Below, in pieces: positions 8,885 through 16,653 of a stretch of DNA of 49,503 bases. The notes under the pieces are model-generated. The model was not told the DNA's origin, searched no databases, and saw nothing but the letters and a program-made list of their open reading frames with translations. Origin of the DNA: Candidatus Rokuibacteriota bacterium (GTDB taxonomy: Bacteria; Methylomirabilota; Methylomirabilia; Rokubacteriales; CSP1-6); contig JACQWC010000153.1 of assembly GCA_016209635.1 (NCBI GenBank), positions 1-49,503 on the forward strand. Direction: 5' to 3'. Numbering within the stretch: position 1 is the stretch's first letter; each line of letters begins with the position of its first letter. Both the position numbers and the translations under genes were made by a program.

Positions 8885-10248
8885 CGAGCGCGGCTCAGCT
8901 CCTCGACAGCCGCGGTGATCCCACGGTCGAGAATGTCGGCGGCCCGGTCCAGCTCGGCATGGGTCGAGTAGAACGGGGGCACGAACCGAAGGACGCTCCC
9001 GTTCCGGCGCACGCTCAACAGGAGGCCGCCGGTCAGGCAGTGGCGGGAGATGGCCTTGCCCGCCTCGAAGTACGGCGCCCTCGAGTGGCGGTCCCGCACC
9101 AGCTCGATGCCCTGGATCAGTCCCCGGCCGCGGACATCGCCGATCACCTCGTGCTCGACCGCCAGCGTCTCCAGGTGACTCCGCCAGTACTTCCCGACCT
9201 CCCGGGCACGCTCGGGGAGGTTGTCGCCGACAATCACGTCGAGACTCGCGATGGCGGCGTTGCAGGGCAGCGGGTCGTTGGTGTGCGAGTGCCCGACCAC
9301 GAGCCCGCGCTGCGCGACGACTTCCTCGATTTCGGCCGTGGTGATGACCGCGCTGATCTCGATGCCTCCCCCGAAGTGCTTGGCGATGGAGAGCAGGTCC
9401 GGGATGACGCCCTCCTGCTCGCAGGCGAACATGCTGCCGAGCTTGCCGAGCCCGGTCTGCGACTCGTCGAAGATGAGGAGCATGTCCCGCTCCCGGCACG
9501 CCCGCTTGAGCGCTCCCAGCCAGCCGGAAGGGGGCTCGATGACGCCGCCCGCGCTGAACAGAGGCTCGGTGATGACGGCGGCCAGGCTGCCGGTGGACTG
9601 GGCGTCCAGCACCTCCATGCTCCCCTTGAGGCAGGCCAGCTCGCACTTGGGGAAGGTGAGGCCGATCGGACAGCGATAGCAGTAGGGGGCCATGATCGCG
9701 TAGGTGCCGGGGGTCATGGGGCCGTAGCCCTGGTGCCAGCCGGCGAAGGTGAGCGATCGGCTCGCCTCCGACATCCCGTGGAAGCTCACGTGCGGGCTCG
9801 CCACCTCGAAGCCCCCCGTGTACTTCTTGGCGATGGCGACGGCAGCCTCGTTGGAATCGCTCCCCGAGCCGAGGAACATGGATTTCTTGAGGGGAGGCGG
9901 GGCGATCTCGCCAAGCCGGCGGGCCAGCTCGATCTCCTTCACGTTGAAGTAGCTGCTGCTGGCATGGATGAGCGTGTCGCAGCTTTCCTTGATGGCCTCC
10001 ACGATCGTGGGGTTGCTGTGGCCGAGGGCGGAGCACATCTGCCCCGAGTTGTAATCGAGGTACTCCTTGCCGTTGACATCGCGGACGACCGAGCCCCGGC
10101 CTTCACTGAGGACGGGCCCGCTGAAGCTCCCCTTGTCCATGCGGCCGCGGAAGCTGTACTCGCGCGCGATCTCGAGCCACTGCGCCTCGGTGCGCGTCTC
10201 TCCCTGGGGGCCTGCCGCTGTCGTCGTGCCCGTGGGCTTGGTCATCAT
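8881..10248 (-). CDS. Class III PLP-dependent aminotransferase-fold enzyme, 2,2-dialkylglycine decarboxylase-like
   Basis: [17 protein letters not shown] (DGD-like SGQM), [95 protein letters not shown] start at 10248. Confidence 0.82.
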   Translation of the reverse strand: MMTKPTGTTTAAGPQGETRTEAQWLEIAREYSFRGRMDKGSFSGPVLSEGRGSVVRDVNGKEYLDYNSGQMCSALGHSNPTIVEAIKESCDTLIHASSSYFNVKEIELARRLGEIAPPPLKKSMFLGSGSDSNEAAVAIAKKYTGGFEVASPHVSFHGMSEASRSLTFAGWHQGYGPMTPGTYAIMAPYCYRCPIGLTFPKCELACLKGSMEVLDAQSTGSLAAVITEPLFSAGGVIEPPSGWLGALKRACRERDMLLIFDESQTGLGKLGSMFACEQEGVIPDLLSIAKHFGGGIEISAVITTAEIEEVVAQRGLVVGHSHTNDPLPCNAAIASLDVIVGDNLPERAREVGKYWRSHLETLAVEHEVIGDVRGRGLIQGIELVRDRHSRAPYFEAGKAISRHCLTGGLLLSVRRNGSVLRFVPPFYSTHAELDRAADILDRGITAAVEELSRAR

Positions 10249-10270
10249 GGCGCCTCCTTGTGCTCCTGGC

Positions 10271-10963
10271 TCAGGCGAGCTGGGGGTTCTCTCTGAGAAG
10301 GTCGGCCAGCGCCCGGTAGGCGCGCTCCGCACTCAGTCGCGCCTGGCGACCGGCGGCGGCGGCATCCCCCTGGACGAGCGCGTCCAAGATGCCCCGGTGC
10401 TCCTCGAGCGAGACGGGGAGCCGGCCCGGCAGCGACATGGCGAGGTGCCGGTACCGGAGCGTCTGCTTGCCCAGGCTCTCGAGGAGTTGGATCAGCCGCC
10501 GGTTCGGGCAGGCGTCGCGGATGACCTGGTGGAACTGAAGGTTGAGGTCGTAGTACCGGTGCACGTCGTTCTCCTTCACCGCGCGGCTCATCTCGCCGAA
10601 GATCCGCCGCATGCGCTCCACACCCGAGGGCTTGACGTGGGGGCCGGCCCGACTCGTGTAGAGCTCCTCCAGGTGGGCGAGGATCTCGAACGTGTCGGTG
10701 ACCTCCTGGGAGGTGATGGCCGCCACCTGCACACCCCGCGGCTCGTTGGACACCAGGCCCTCGCGCTCCAGCATGCGGAGGGCCTCGCGGACCGGAGCCC
10801 GGCTGACCCCAAAGGCCTCGGCCAGCGCCAGCTCGATGAGTCGCTCACGAGGCTTCCGATCCCCGGCGATGATTTCGGCCTCCAGCCGGGCCGCAATCTC
10901 GTACGCGCGCGATGAGGCGGGAAGGCGCGCTGTCTTCTTCACGGTCAACCGTCTTGTCGCCAT
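10271..10963 (-). CDS. GntR family transcriptional regulator (FCD/FadR-type)
   Basis: Winged-helix segment RLIELALAEAFGVSRAPVREALRMLEREGLV and an FCD effector domain (ILAHLEELYTSRAG...). An upstream in-frame start at 11014 is also possible. Confidence 0.9.
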   Translation of the reverse strand: MATRRLTVKKTARLPASSRAYEIAARLEAEIIAGDRKPRERLIELALAEAFGVSRAPVREALRMLEREGLVSNEPRGVQVAAITSQEVTDTFEILAHLEELYTSRAGPHVKPSGVERMRRIFGEMSRAVKENDVHRYYDLNLQFHQVIRDACPNRRLIQLLESLGKQTLRYRHLAMSLPGRLPVSLEEHRGILDALVQGDAAAAGRQARLSAERAYRALADLLRENPQLA

Positions 10964-10965
10964 TC

Positions 10966-10975
10966 TTGTCGACAA
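10966..10975. promoter_or_regulatory. Putative GntR/FCD operator palindrome TTGTCGACAA
   Basis: Perfect 10-bp palindrome directly upstream of the regulator's likely ATG; fits the TNGTNNACNA style of FCD-type GntR sites. Confidence 0.45.
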
Positions 10976-11035
10976 TATGGCGCGACGGTAGCAGAAGCGC
11001 CCAGCCCGAGTCAACCGCGCTCTAGGGTGGCCCCT

Positions 11036-12193
11036 TCACGCCTCGCTCAGCCCGTAGAGCCGCGCGCAGTTGTCCCAGAGGATCTTCCGCTTGCTCTCCT
11101 CACCCACCCCCTCGAGCCCGAGGAAGGCGTCGATGGCGTGGGGGTAGGCCGAGTCGTCGTGGGGCCAGTCGCTGGAGATGACGATGTTGTCGTCCCCGAG
11201 CGCGGGGATCGCGTACCGGACGACCGCCTCGTCCGGCTCGACCGCCACCCAGCAGTGACGCCGGAAGTACTCGCTGGGGGGCCGCGACAGGGGGAACCGC
11301 GCGTCGTCGCCGAACTTCTCTACCCGCTCGTCCAGGGTCCAGAGCCACCACGGCACCCAGCTGCAGCTCCCCTCGAGAAACGCCGCCCGGAGTCCGGGGA
11401 ACCGCTCGAACACCCCTCCGGTGAGCAGGCTCCCGACCGCGAGCATCATCTCCACCGGGTGCGCCGCGGCATGCGCCATCGCGAAGTTGTCCATGAAGCG
11501 CCGGCCCAGGTGCTCCTGGTAGGCCATCTGGATCCCGTGGAACGCGACGGGCACCCCGAGCCGTTCGGCCTCCGCCCACAGCGGATCGTAGGCCGGGTCG
11601 TACCACGGCCGGCCGTTGACGGGGTGGTTGGAGAGGACGAGGGCCACCGCCCCCAGTTCGCGCACGCACCGGCGAGCCTCCTCCACCGCGAGGCGCACCT
11701 CGTGGAGCGGCATCACCGCCGCCGCCTTGAGACGCGCCCGGTCCTTCTCGCAGAAGTCGGCCAGCCAGCTGTTGAAGGCCCGACACACGGCGGCCGACAG
11801 CTCGGGGTCCAACCCGTCGATGCCGATGAGGTGGGAGCCGATCGTGCGGAAGACGATGGCCACGTCGATGCCCTCCCGGTCCATCGCCTGCAGCATCGCC
11901 TGGGGGTCGTCTCCGCGGAGGTCCTCGGCCGGGTCGCGGTACCGCCCGCTCGCGACGTGGCGGACGCGGGCCTTCTCGCGCCGCACCCGCGCCAGCCGCC
12001 GTCGCTCGGGCCGATCGAGGAAGGCCGGGAAGACCCGGCCCTCGAACTGCCAGCCCTCCATGTTCGACCCCTCGATCGGCTCGAACCGCGGCGCGCGGTC
12101 CTTGAACCGCGGCTCCAGGTAGCGGAGCCAGAGGTCGTGGGGCTCCACGACGTGGATGTCGCTGTCCATGACCCTGAACCCGCGCTTGGCCAT
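11036..12193 (-). CDS. Amidohydrolase 2 family metal-dependent hydrolase
   Basis: MDSDIHVVEPHDLWLRYLEPRF, PVAFHG, ISSDWPHDDS and a C-terminal KILWDNCARLYGL. Confidence 0.88.
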   Translation of the reverse strand: MAKRGFRVMDSDIHVVEPHDLWLRYLEPRFKDRAPRFEPIEGSNMEGWQFEGRVFPAFLDRPERRRLARVRREKARVRHVASGRYRDPAEDLRGDDPQAMLQAMDREGIDVAIVFRTIGSHLIGIDGLDPELSAAVCRAFNSWLADFCEKDRARLKAAAVMPLHEVRLAVEEARRCVRELGAVALVLSNHPVNGRPWYDPAYDPLWAEAERLGVPVAFHGIQMAYQEHLGRRFMDNFAMAHAAAHPVEMMLAVGSLLTGGVFERFPGLRAAFLEGSCSWVPWWLWTLDERVEKFGDDARFPLSRPPSEYFRRHCWVAVEPDEAVVRYAIPALGDDNIVISSDWPHDDSAYPHAIDAFLGLEGVGEESKRKILWDNCARLYGLSEA

Positions 12194-12249
12194 CCTCCGG
12201 CCCTCCTCGCCCGTCCCGTCGTGAAGCGCCCGGCGTCCCGGCTTCCCGC

Positions 12250-13098
12250 TCAGGCCTGACCGGCGGCCTGCCGCAGCGCGGCCCGCATCTGTCCGAGCGC
12301 CTCCTGCTGCGGCGTCCAGAGCCGCCCGCCGATGAGCCCTCCGTCCACCACGAGATCGTGGCCGGTGACGAACCGCGAGTCGTCGCTCGCGAGCCACACG
12401 GCCGCGTGCGCGATGTCGTCGGGAAGCCCCGGGCCCCGCAGGGGCTGCATCCCGGTAAAGATCTGCTGCATCACCCCGGCCGTCTTCTCCGCCGCGTCGT
12501 CCGGGAGTCCCGCCACCTTGCCGAAGATGCCGGTGACGATGGCGCCAGGGGAGATGCTGTTCACGCGCACGCCGCGCTCGCCCAGCTCCATGGCCACACA
12601 GCGCGTCAGGTGGATCACCGCCGCCTTTGCCGCGCTGTAGATCGTCGAGGACGAGTAGCCCGCCCGGAGGCCAGCCACGCTGCCGTTGTTGATGATGCTC
12701 CCCGAGCCCTGCTTCTTCATGACGGGCGCCGCGTGCTTCATACCGAGCATCACGCTGCGCAGGAGGACGGCAATGGCGGCGTCGAAGCGGTCCACCGGGA
12801 TGGTCTCGATGCCGCCGGCCGGGGCGGGGCCGCCCGCGTTGTTGAAGAGGCAGTCGAGGCGCCCGAACCGGGACACCGCGTGGTCCAACACGGCCTTGAC
12901 ATCGGCCTCCCGGGTGACGTCCGCGCGCACGAAGCTCGCCCGCGGGCCGAGCGCCGCCGCGACGCCCTGCCCCAGATCCTCGCGGCGCGCGGCGATGACG
13001 ACGGACGCCCCCTCCGCGACGAATATCTCCACGGTGCGGCGGCCGATACCGCTCGTGCCACCCGTGACGATCGCGACCTTCCCGTCCAGCTTGCCCAT
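12250..13098 (-). CDS. SDR family NAD(P)-dependent oxidoreductase
   Basis: KVAIVTGGTSGIGRRT nucleotide-binding motif, NNAGG, YSAAKAAV catalytic YxxxK, C-terminal VTGHDLVVDGGLIGG. Confidence 0.93.
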   Translation of the reverse strand: MGKLDGKVAIVTGGTSGIGRRTVEIFVAEGASVVIAARREDLGQGVAAALGPRASFVRADVTREADVKAVLDHAVSRFGRLDCLFNNAGGPAPAGGIETIPVDRFDAAIAVLLRSVMLGMKHAAPVMKKQGSGSIINNGSVAGLRAGYSSSTIYSAAKAAVIHLTRCVAMELGERGVRVNSISPGAIVTGIFGKVAGLPDDAAEKTAGVMQQIFTGMQPLRGPGLPDDIAHAAVWLASDDSRFVTGHDLVVDGGLIGGRLWTPQQEALGQMRAALRQAAGQA

Positions 13099-13155
13099 GG
13101 CGTCTCCCTCGAAGTGGGCAGATCGAGGCCGGCCGGCGCCTCCAACGAGGCAGCG

Positions 13156-14646
13156 CTACGTGTGGCGGGCGGCTGCGGCGGCCGCGCGCGCCGCCGAGCG
13201 ACCCGCGATCCGGCCGAAGACCGCGCCGGCCATCAGCCCCGCGCCGCCGGGATAGTTGTGGTAGAAGAGGCCCCCGACCAGCTCGCCGGCGGCGAAGAGA
13301 CCGGGAATCGGACGCTGCTCGCAGTCGATCACCTGCCCCGACTCGGTGATCCGGAGGCCGCCGAAGGTGAACGTGATGCCGGTGGTGACCGCGTAGCCCA
13401 GGTACGGCGGCGTGTCGAGCGGGAGCGCCCAGTTCGACTTGGGCGGCGTGATGCCGCGCGTGGCCTTGCCGTCCTTGATCGCCGGATTGAAGGCGCCCGG
13501 CTGCACGGCTCCGTTGTACTCGCGCATGGTCCGGAGGAAGCCCTCGACGTCGATCTCGAGCTTCCGCGCCAGCTCCTCGAGGGTCGACGCCTCGGCCTTC
13601 GTGACCTCGCGGATCCGGTACTCCTCGCGGAGCAGGTGAACGACCTTCTGGTCGAAGATCTGGAAGGCGGCACGCTGCGGCTGCTCGATGATCCGGCATC
13701 CGTACTTGACGTAGGTGTAGTTGCGGAAGTCCGCCCCCTCGTCGACGAACCGCTCGCCGCGGAGGTTCACGATGAGCCCGAGCGGATACGAGTGCTTCTG
13801 GAAGCCGTCGCCGACCTTACGATCGCCGTGCCACGGCGCGTTCAGGTCCCAGGCGACGGCGTGGCAACCGCTCCAGTGGCCCCACGGCAGGGCCCCGATG
13901 TCGAGCGCCATCCGGATCGCGTCGCCGGTGTTGTAGGGCGTGCCGCGCACGCGCGCGAGGTCCCAGTTGCGGCCGAGGTAGCGCGTGCGCATCTCGGCGT
14001 TCGCCTCGAAGCCACCGGCCGCGAGGACCACGCCGCCGCCCTCGACCGTTTCCGTGCCGCCGGGCGTCCGGACCTCGACGCCCGTGACCGCGCCCCGGGC
14101 GTCGACGACGAGGCGCCGCGCCTTCGCCTCGAAGCGGACGTCGATTCCCGTCTTGGCCGCCGCCGCGTACTCCATCTCGACGAGGCCGGGACCGCCGCCG
14201 ACCGCTTCGAGGACGAGCCCGCCCCAGAAGCGAAAGCGATCGCCGACCCGGTAGGCCTGGCGGCCGAACATCGGGATCCACCGGACCCCTCTGTCGCGCA
14301 TCCACCGCACCGTCGGCTGCGACTCGCGCACGAGGATCAGGGCGAGGTCCGGGTCCGCGCAGTCCTCGGTGACGCGCATCAGGTCGTCGTAGTAGGTGTC
14401 CTCCGGGTAGGGGTCGACCTCCATCGAGGCGGCTTCCTCGTCCGAGAGGTCGCCCACCAGCTCGCGCAGCTCGTCGAAGCTCTTGAACGCGAAGCGGAAG
14501 CCGCCGGCCGTGAAGAACGAGTTGCCGCCGCGCCACGCCTCGGGCGCCTTCTCGAGCACGAGGACGCGCGCGCCCTCCTCACGGGCGGAGAGGGCCGCGC
14601 ACAGGGCCGCGTTGCCACCCCCGACGACGATGACGTCGTACGCCAC
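13156..14646 (-). CDS. FAD-dependent oxidoreductase (fumarate reductase/tricarballylate dehydrogenase-like flavoprotein)
   Basis: GTG start; VAYDVIVVGGGNAALCAALSAREEGARVLVLEKAP dinucleotide motif; C-terminal RPIPGLFAAGELVGGLFYHNYPGGAGLMAGAVFGRIAG. Confidence 0.88.
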   Translation of the reverse strand: MAYDVIVVGGGNAALCAALSAREEGARVLVLEKAPEAWRGGNSFFTAGGFRFAFKSFDELRELVGDLSDEEAASMEVDPYPEDTYYDDLMRVTEDCADPDLALILVRESQPTVRWMRDRGVRWIPMFGRQAYRVGDRFRFWGGLVLEAVGGGPGLVEMEYAAAAKTGIDVRFEAKARRLVVDARGAVTGVEVRTPGGTETVEGGGVVLAAGGFEANAEMRTRYLGRNWDLARVRGTPYNTGDAIRMALDIGALPWGHWSGCHAVAWDLNAPWHGDRKVGDGFQKHSYPLGLIVNLRGERFVDEGADFRNYTYVKYGCRIIEQPQRAAFQIFDQKVVHLLREEYRIREVTKAEASTLEELARKLEIDVEGFLRTMREYNGAVQPGAFNPAIKDGKATRGITPPKSNWALPLDTPPYLGYAVTTGITFTFGGLRITESGQVIDCEQRPIPGLFAAGELVGGLFYHNYPGGAGLMAGAVFGRIAGRSAARAAAAAARHT

Positions 14647-14660
14647 GGGGCAGCCGGTCC

Positions 14661-14975
14661 CTAGCCGACGACCTCGCTCAGCTGCATCTGGGGCTTGATG
14701 TCCGTATAGTTGGGGACGTCGCCCATGATCTCCTTGCCGTGGACGCCCAGGCCCTTCTGCAGCTCCTCCGCCGATCTCAGGTAGACGTGGACGATGCACA
14801 CGTAGGGCGCCGGCGAGCCCGGAGCGCCGCCGGCCATCCCCCTGGCGATCTCGTAGCGCACGAAGCCGAAGTCCTTCAGCCGCTGGGCCACCATGGGCAT
14901 GTGCTTTTGCTGGAAGTAGGTGAGGTCGAACTTCTTGCCGGACTCGTTCGAATAGAGGACGGACAGGCAGATCAT
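14661..14975 (-). CDS. EthD family protein (dimeric alpha-beta barrel)
   Basis: MICLSVLYSNESGKKFDLTYFQQKHMPMVAQRLKDFGFVRYEIARG; EthD-like spacing and size (104 aa). Confidence 0.8.
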   Translation of the reverse strand: MICLSVLYSNESGKKFDLTYFQQKHMPMVAQRLKDFGFVRYEIARGMAGGAPGSPAPYVCIVHVYLRSAEELQKGLGVHGKEIMGDVPNYTDIKPQMQLSEVVG

Positions 14976-15011
14976 GGGCGCCTCCCGCGGTCTGGAATGA
15001 TGCGTCGTACC

Positions 15012-15812
15012 CTACGCGGGGGGTTCGGACGTGTCAACACCACGTGCCTGGCACAGCATCTCGATCAGGACCTCGCGGGTCGCCGGGGCGCTCGTGACCT
15101 CGCGGGGGAACGGGATGCGGACGCTCCAGCGGCGCCGGCCCTGCCGGAGCCGGAGCTTGAACCCCAGGCGGTCCACCGCGGCCATCGTCGCCTCCTCGGC
15201 CTCGACGCCGGCGAAGCACCGCGCGTACGCGAGCAGCGCGTCGGGGTGGTCGCGGTTCATGTGCTCGAGGACCCCCGCCGCCGCGTCGGCCAGCGGGTCC
15301 GGGCGCGCCGCGCGGTATTCCGCGGCGTCGACCCAGCCCATGGCGGCGAACCCGCCGACGAAGTACACGTCGGCGACGTCCAGCCGCCAGAAGGCGAAGT
15401 CGCCGAAGTCCGCCCAGTACGCGGCCGTCTCGTGGCTGGCGAGATACGTCGCGCGCACGGTCGCGGCCTCGCCGGCCGGGACCGGCCTCGCCTCGCCCAT
15501 CAGCGTGACACGGCCGGCGGCGAGCGGATCCCCCGTGACGCCCGGCTGGGCGACCAGGAGGCTCGCCCGGGGGTCGGCCTGGAGGTTCTGCGTGTGCATC
15601 GCCATCGAGCTGATCAGGAGGAGCGGCCGGCCCTCCCCGTCGAGCCCGTACGGCATGATCGACGCGAACGGGTGGCCGGGGTGCCTGCGCGAGAGCGTGG
15701 CGAGCGCGCCCGTGCGACCGAGGTACATGAGCGTCCGCGCCCGCTCGGCATACGTCGGCTCGGGGATCCGCGGCGCGTCGGATGCGCTCGGCGGGCCCGC
15801 GTGGCGGCTCAC
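15012..15812 (-). CDS. HugZ/pyridoxamine 5'-phosphate oxidase-like FMN-binding protein with DUF2470-type C-terminus
   Basis: LGRTGALATLSRRHPGHPFASIMPYGLDGEGRPLLLISSMAMHTQNLQADPRASLLV; C-terminal LEHMNRDHPDALLAYAR. Confidence 0.85.
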   Translation of the reverse strand: MSRHAGPPSASDAPRIPEPTYAERARTLMYLGRTGALATLSRRHPGHPFASIMPYGLDGEGRPLLLISSMAMHTQNLQADPRASLLVAQPGVTGDPLAAGRVTLMGEARPVPAGEAATVRATYLASHETAAYWADFGDFAFWRLDVADVYFVGGFAAMGWVDAAEYRAARPDPLADAAAGVLEHMNRDHPDALLAYARCFAGVEAEEATMAAVDRLGFKLRLRQGRRRWSVRIPFPREVTSAPATREVLIEMLCQARGVDTSEPPA

Positions 15813-16120
15813 AGCATCTTGCGCAAGGCCGCGATCGCGTCAGCCACCTCGCGCCCCTTGGCCTCGATCAGATCGAGCAGCTCCTCGGGCGTGTCCTCGT
15901 CCTTCTTGGCGCTCACCGCCCGCGCCCGCTCGGCCTCCCGCGCCTCGCGCTCGTGCGGGATGGGAAGGAGGAGGATCCAGGTCAGCTCCGGAACGTACTG
16001 GAGCGCTGCGGCGCAGTTGGAGCGCCGCATGATGTCGCAGATGCTCTTGACGGCAGCGTCGACCGACTGCGGCGTCGCGAGACGCCTGCCGCTTTGAAAG
16101 CCCGATTTCAAAGCGCCGGC
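15809..16120 (-). pseudogene. Internally deleted hsdM (type I restriction-modification N6-adenine methyltransferase) remnant
   Basis: AVKSICDIMRRSNCAAALQYVPELTWILLL..HEREAREAE resembles the HsdM N-terminus. It passes straight into DTPEELLDLIEAKGREVADAIAALRKML, resembling the HsdM C-terminus. The catalytic NPPF/SAM region is absent. Apparent junction near 15905-15912. Confidence 0.7.
16091..16114. repeat. Perfect inverted repeat GCTTTGAAA-GCCCGA-TTTCAAAGC (9-bp stem, 6-nt loop)
   Basis: Read directly from the sequence; spans the 3' end of the DUF2283-like ORF and the start of the hsdM remnant. Confidence 0.6.
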
Positions 16121-16644
16121 TCGGCGAACAGTTCCCGCAGCCCCTTGACTGCTGGCCGCCCTTCCTTCAGGAGCCACCGTGTGAAGAAGAGGACCTCAAG
16201 ATTCTCGATGGCGCCAGTACGCGGGCTCCGTCGCGCGATCACGTTGTATTCGAGCTGTTCCGTCTCCTGGTCGGGGTACGGGGAGACCTTGTTGATGTAG
16301 AGGATGTCGCCCTCCTCGTCGTACTCGAACTTCAAGGCCGTTTCCATTCCACGTCCCCCTTCACCGGCTATCGCGTCGATTCTCCCGAGATCCCGTCTCG
16401 TCTTGAAATCTAGAAGGATGACATCTTCATTCTCAGGCAGGTCGAAAGTGTGATCTCGCGCGTTATAGTGTTTGCGGAAATTCCGGTCAATGGTTCTCAG
16501 TTCTCGAACCACGCACTTTCCATTCGCCGGATTTCTAATCCGGAGGTAGTCTCTCTTTAGAGCTGGTTGCGGCGACACCCACACCCATCCCTCGCCGGTT
16601 TCGTCATGAAGAGCCGCGAAGACACGGAATACCTTGGTGGCCAT
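16108..16644 (-). CDS. Hypothetical protein with C-terminal DUF2283-like region
   Basis: METALKFEYDEEGDILYINKVSPYPDQETEQLEYNVIARRSPRTGAIENLEVLFFTRWL resembles DUF2283. The N-terminal ~85 aa are unassigned. Lower GC than the flanks. Confidence 0.6.
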   Translation of the reverse strand: MATKVFRVFAALHDETGEGWVWVSPQPALKRDYLRIRNPANGKCVVRELRTIDRNFRKHYNARDHTFDLPENEDVILLDFKTRRDLGRIDAIAGEGGRGMETALKFEYDEEGDILYINKVSPYPDQETEQLEYNVIARRSPRTGAIENLEVLFFTRWLLKEGRPAVKGLRELFAEPAL

Positions 16645-16653
16645 TCTCGTCCG

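Noticed and set aside
12358-14664. 768-aa plus-strand ORF
   Set aside because: Antisense to the SDR and FAD oxidoreductase genes, both of which have full catalytic motifs; GC-rich genomes produce such open antisense frames.
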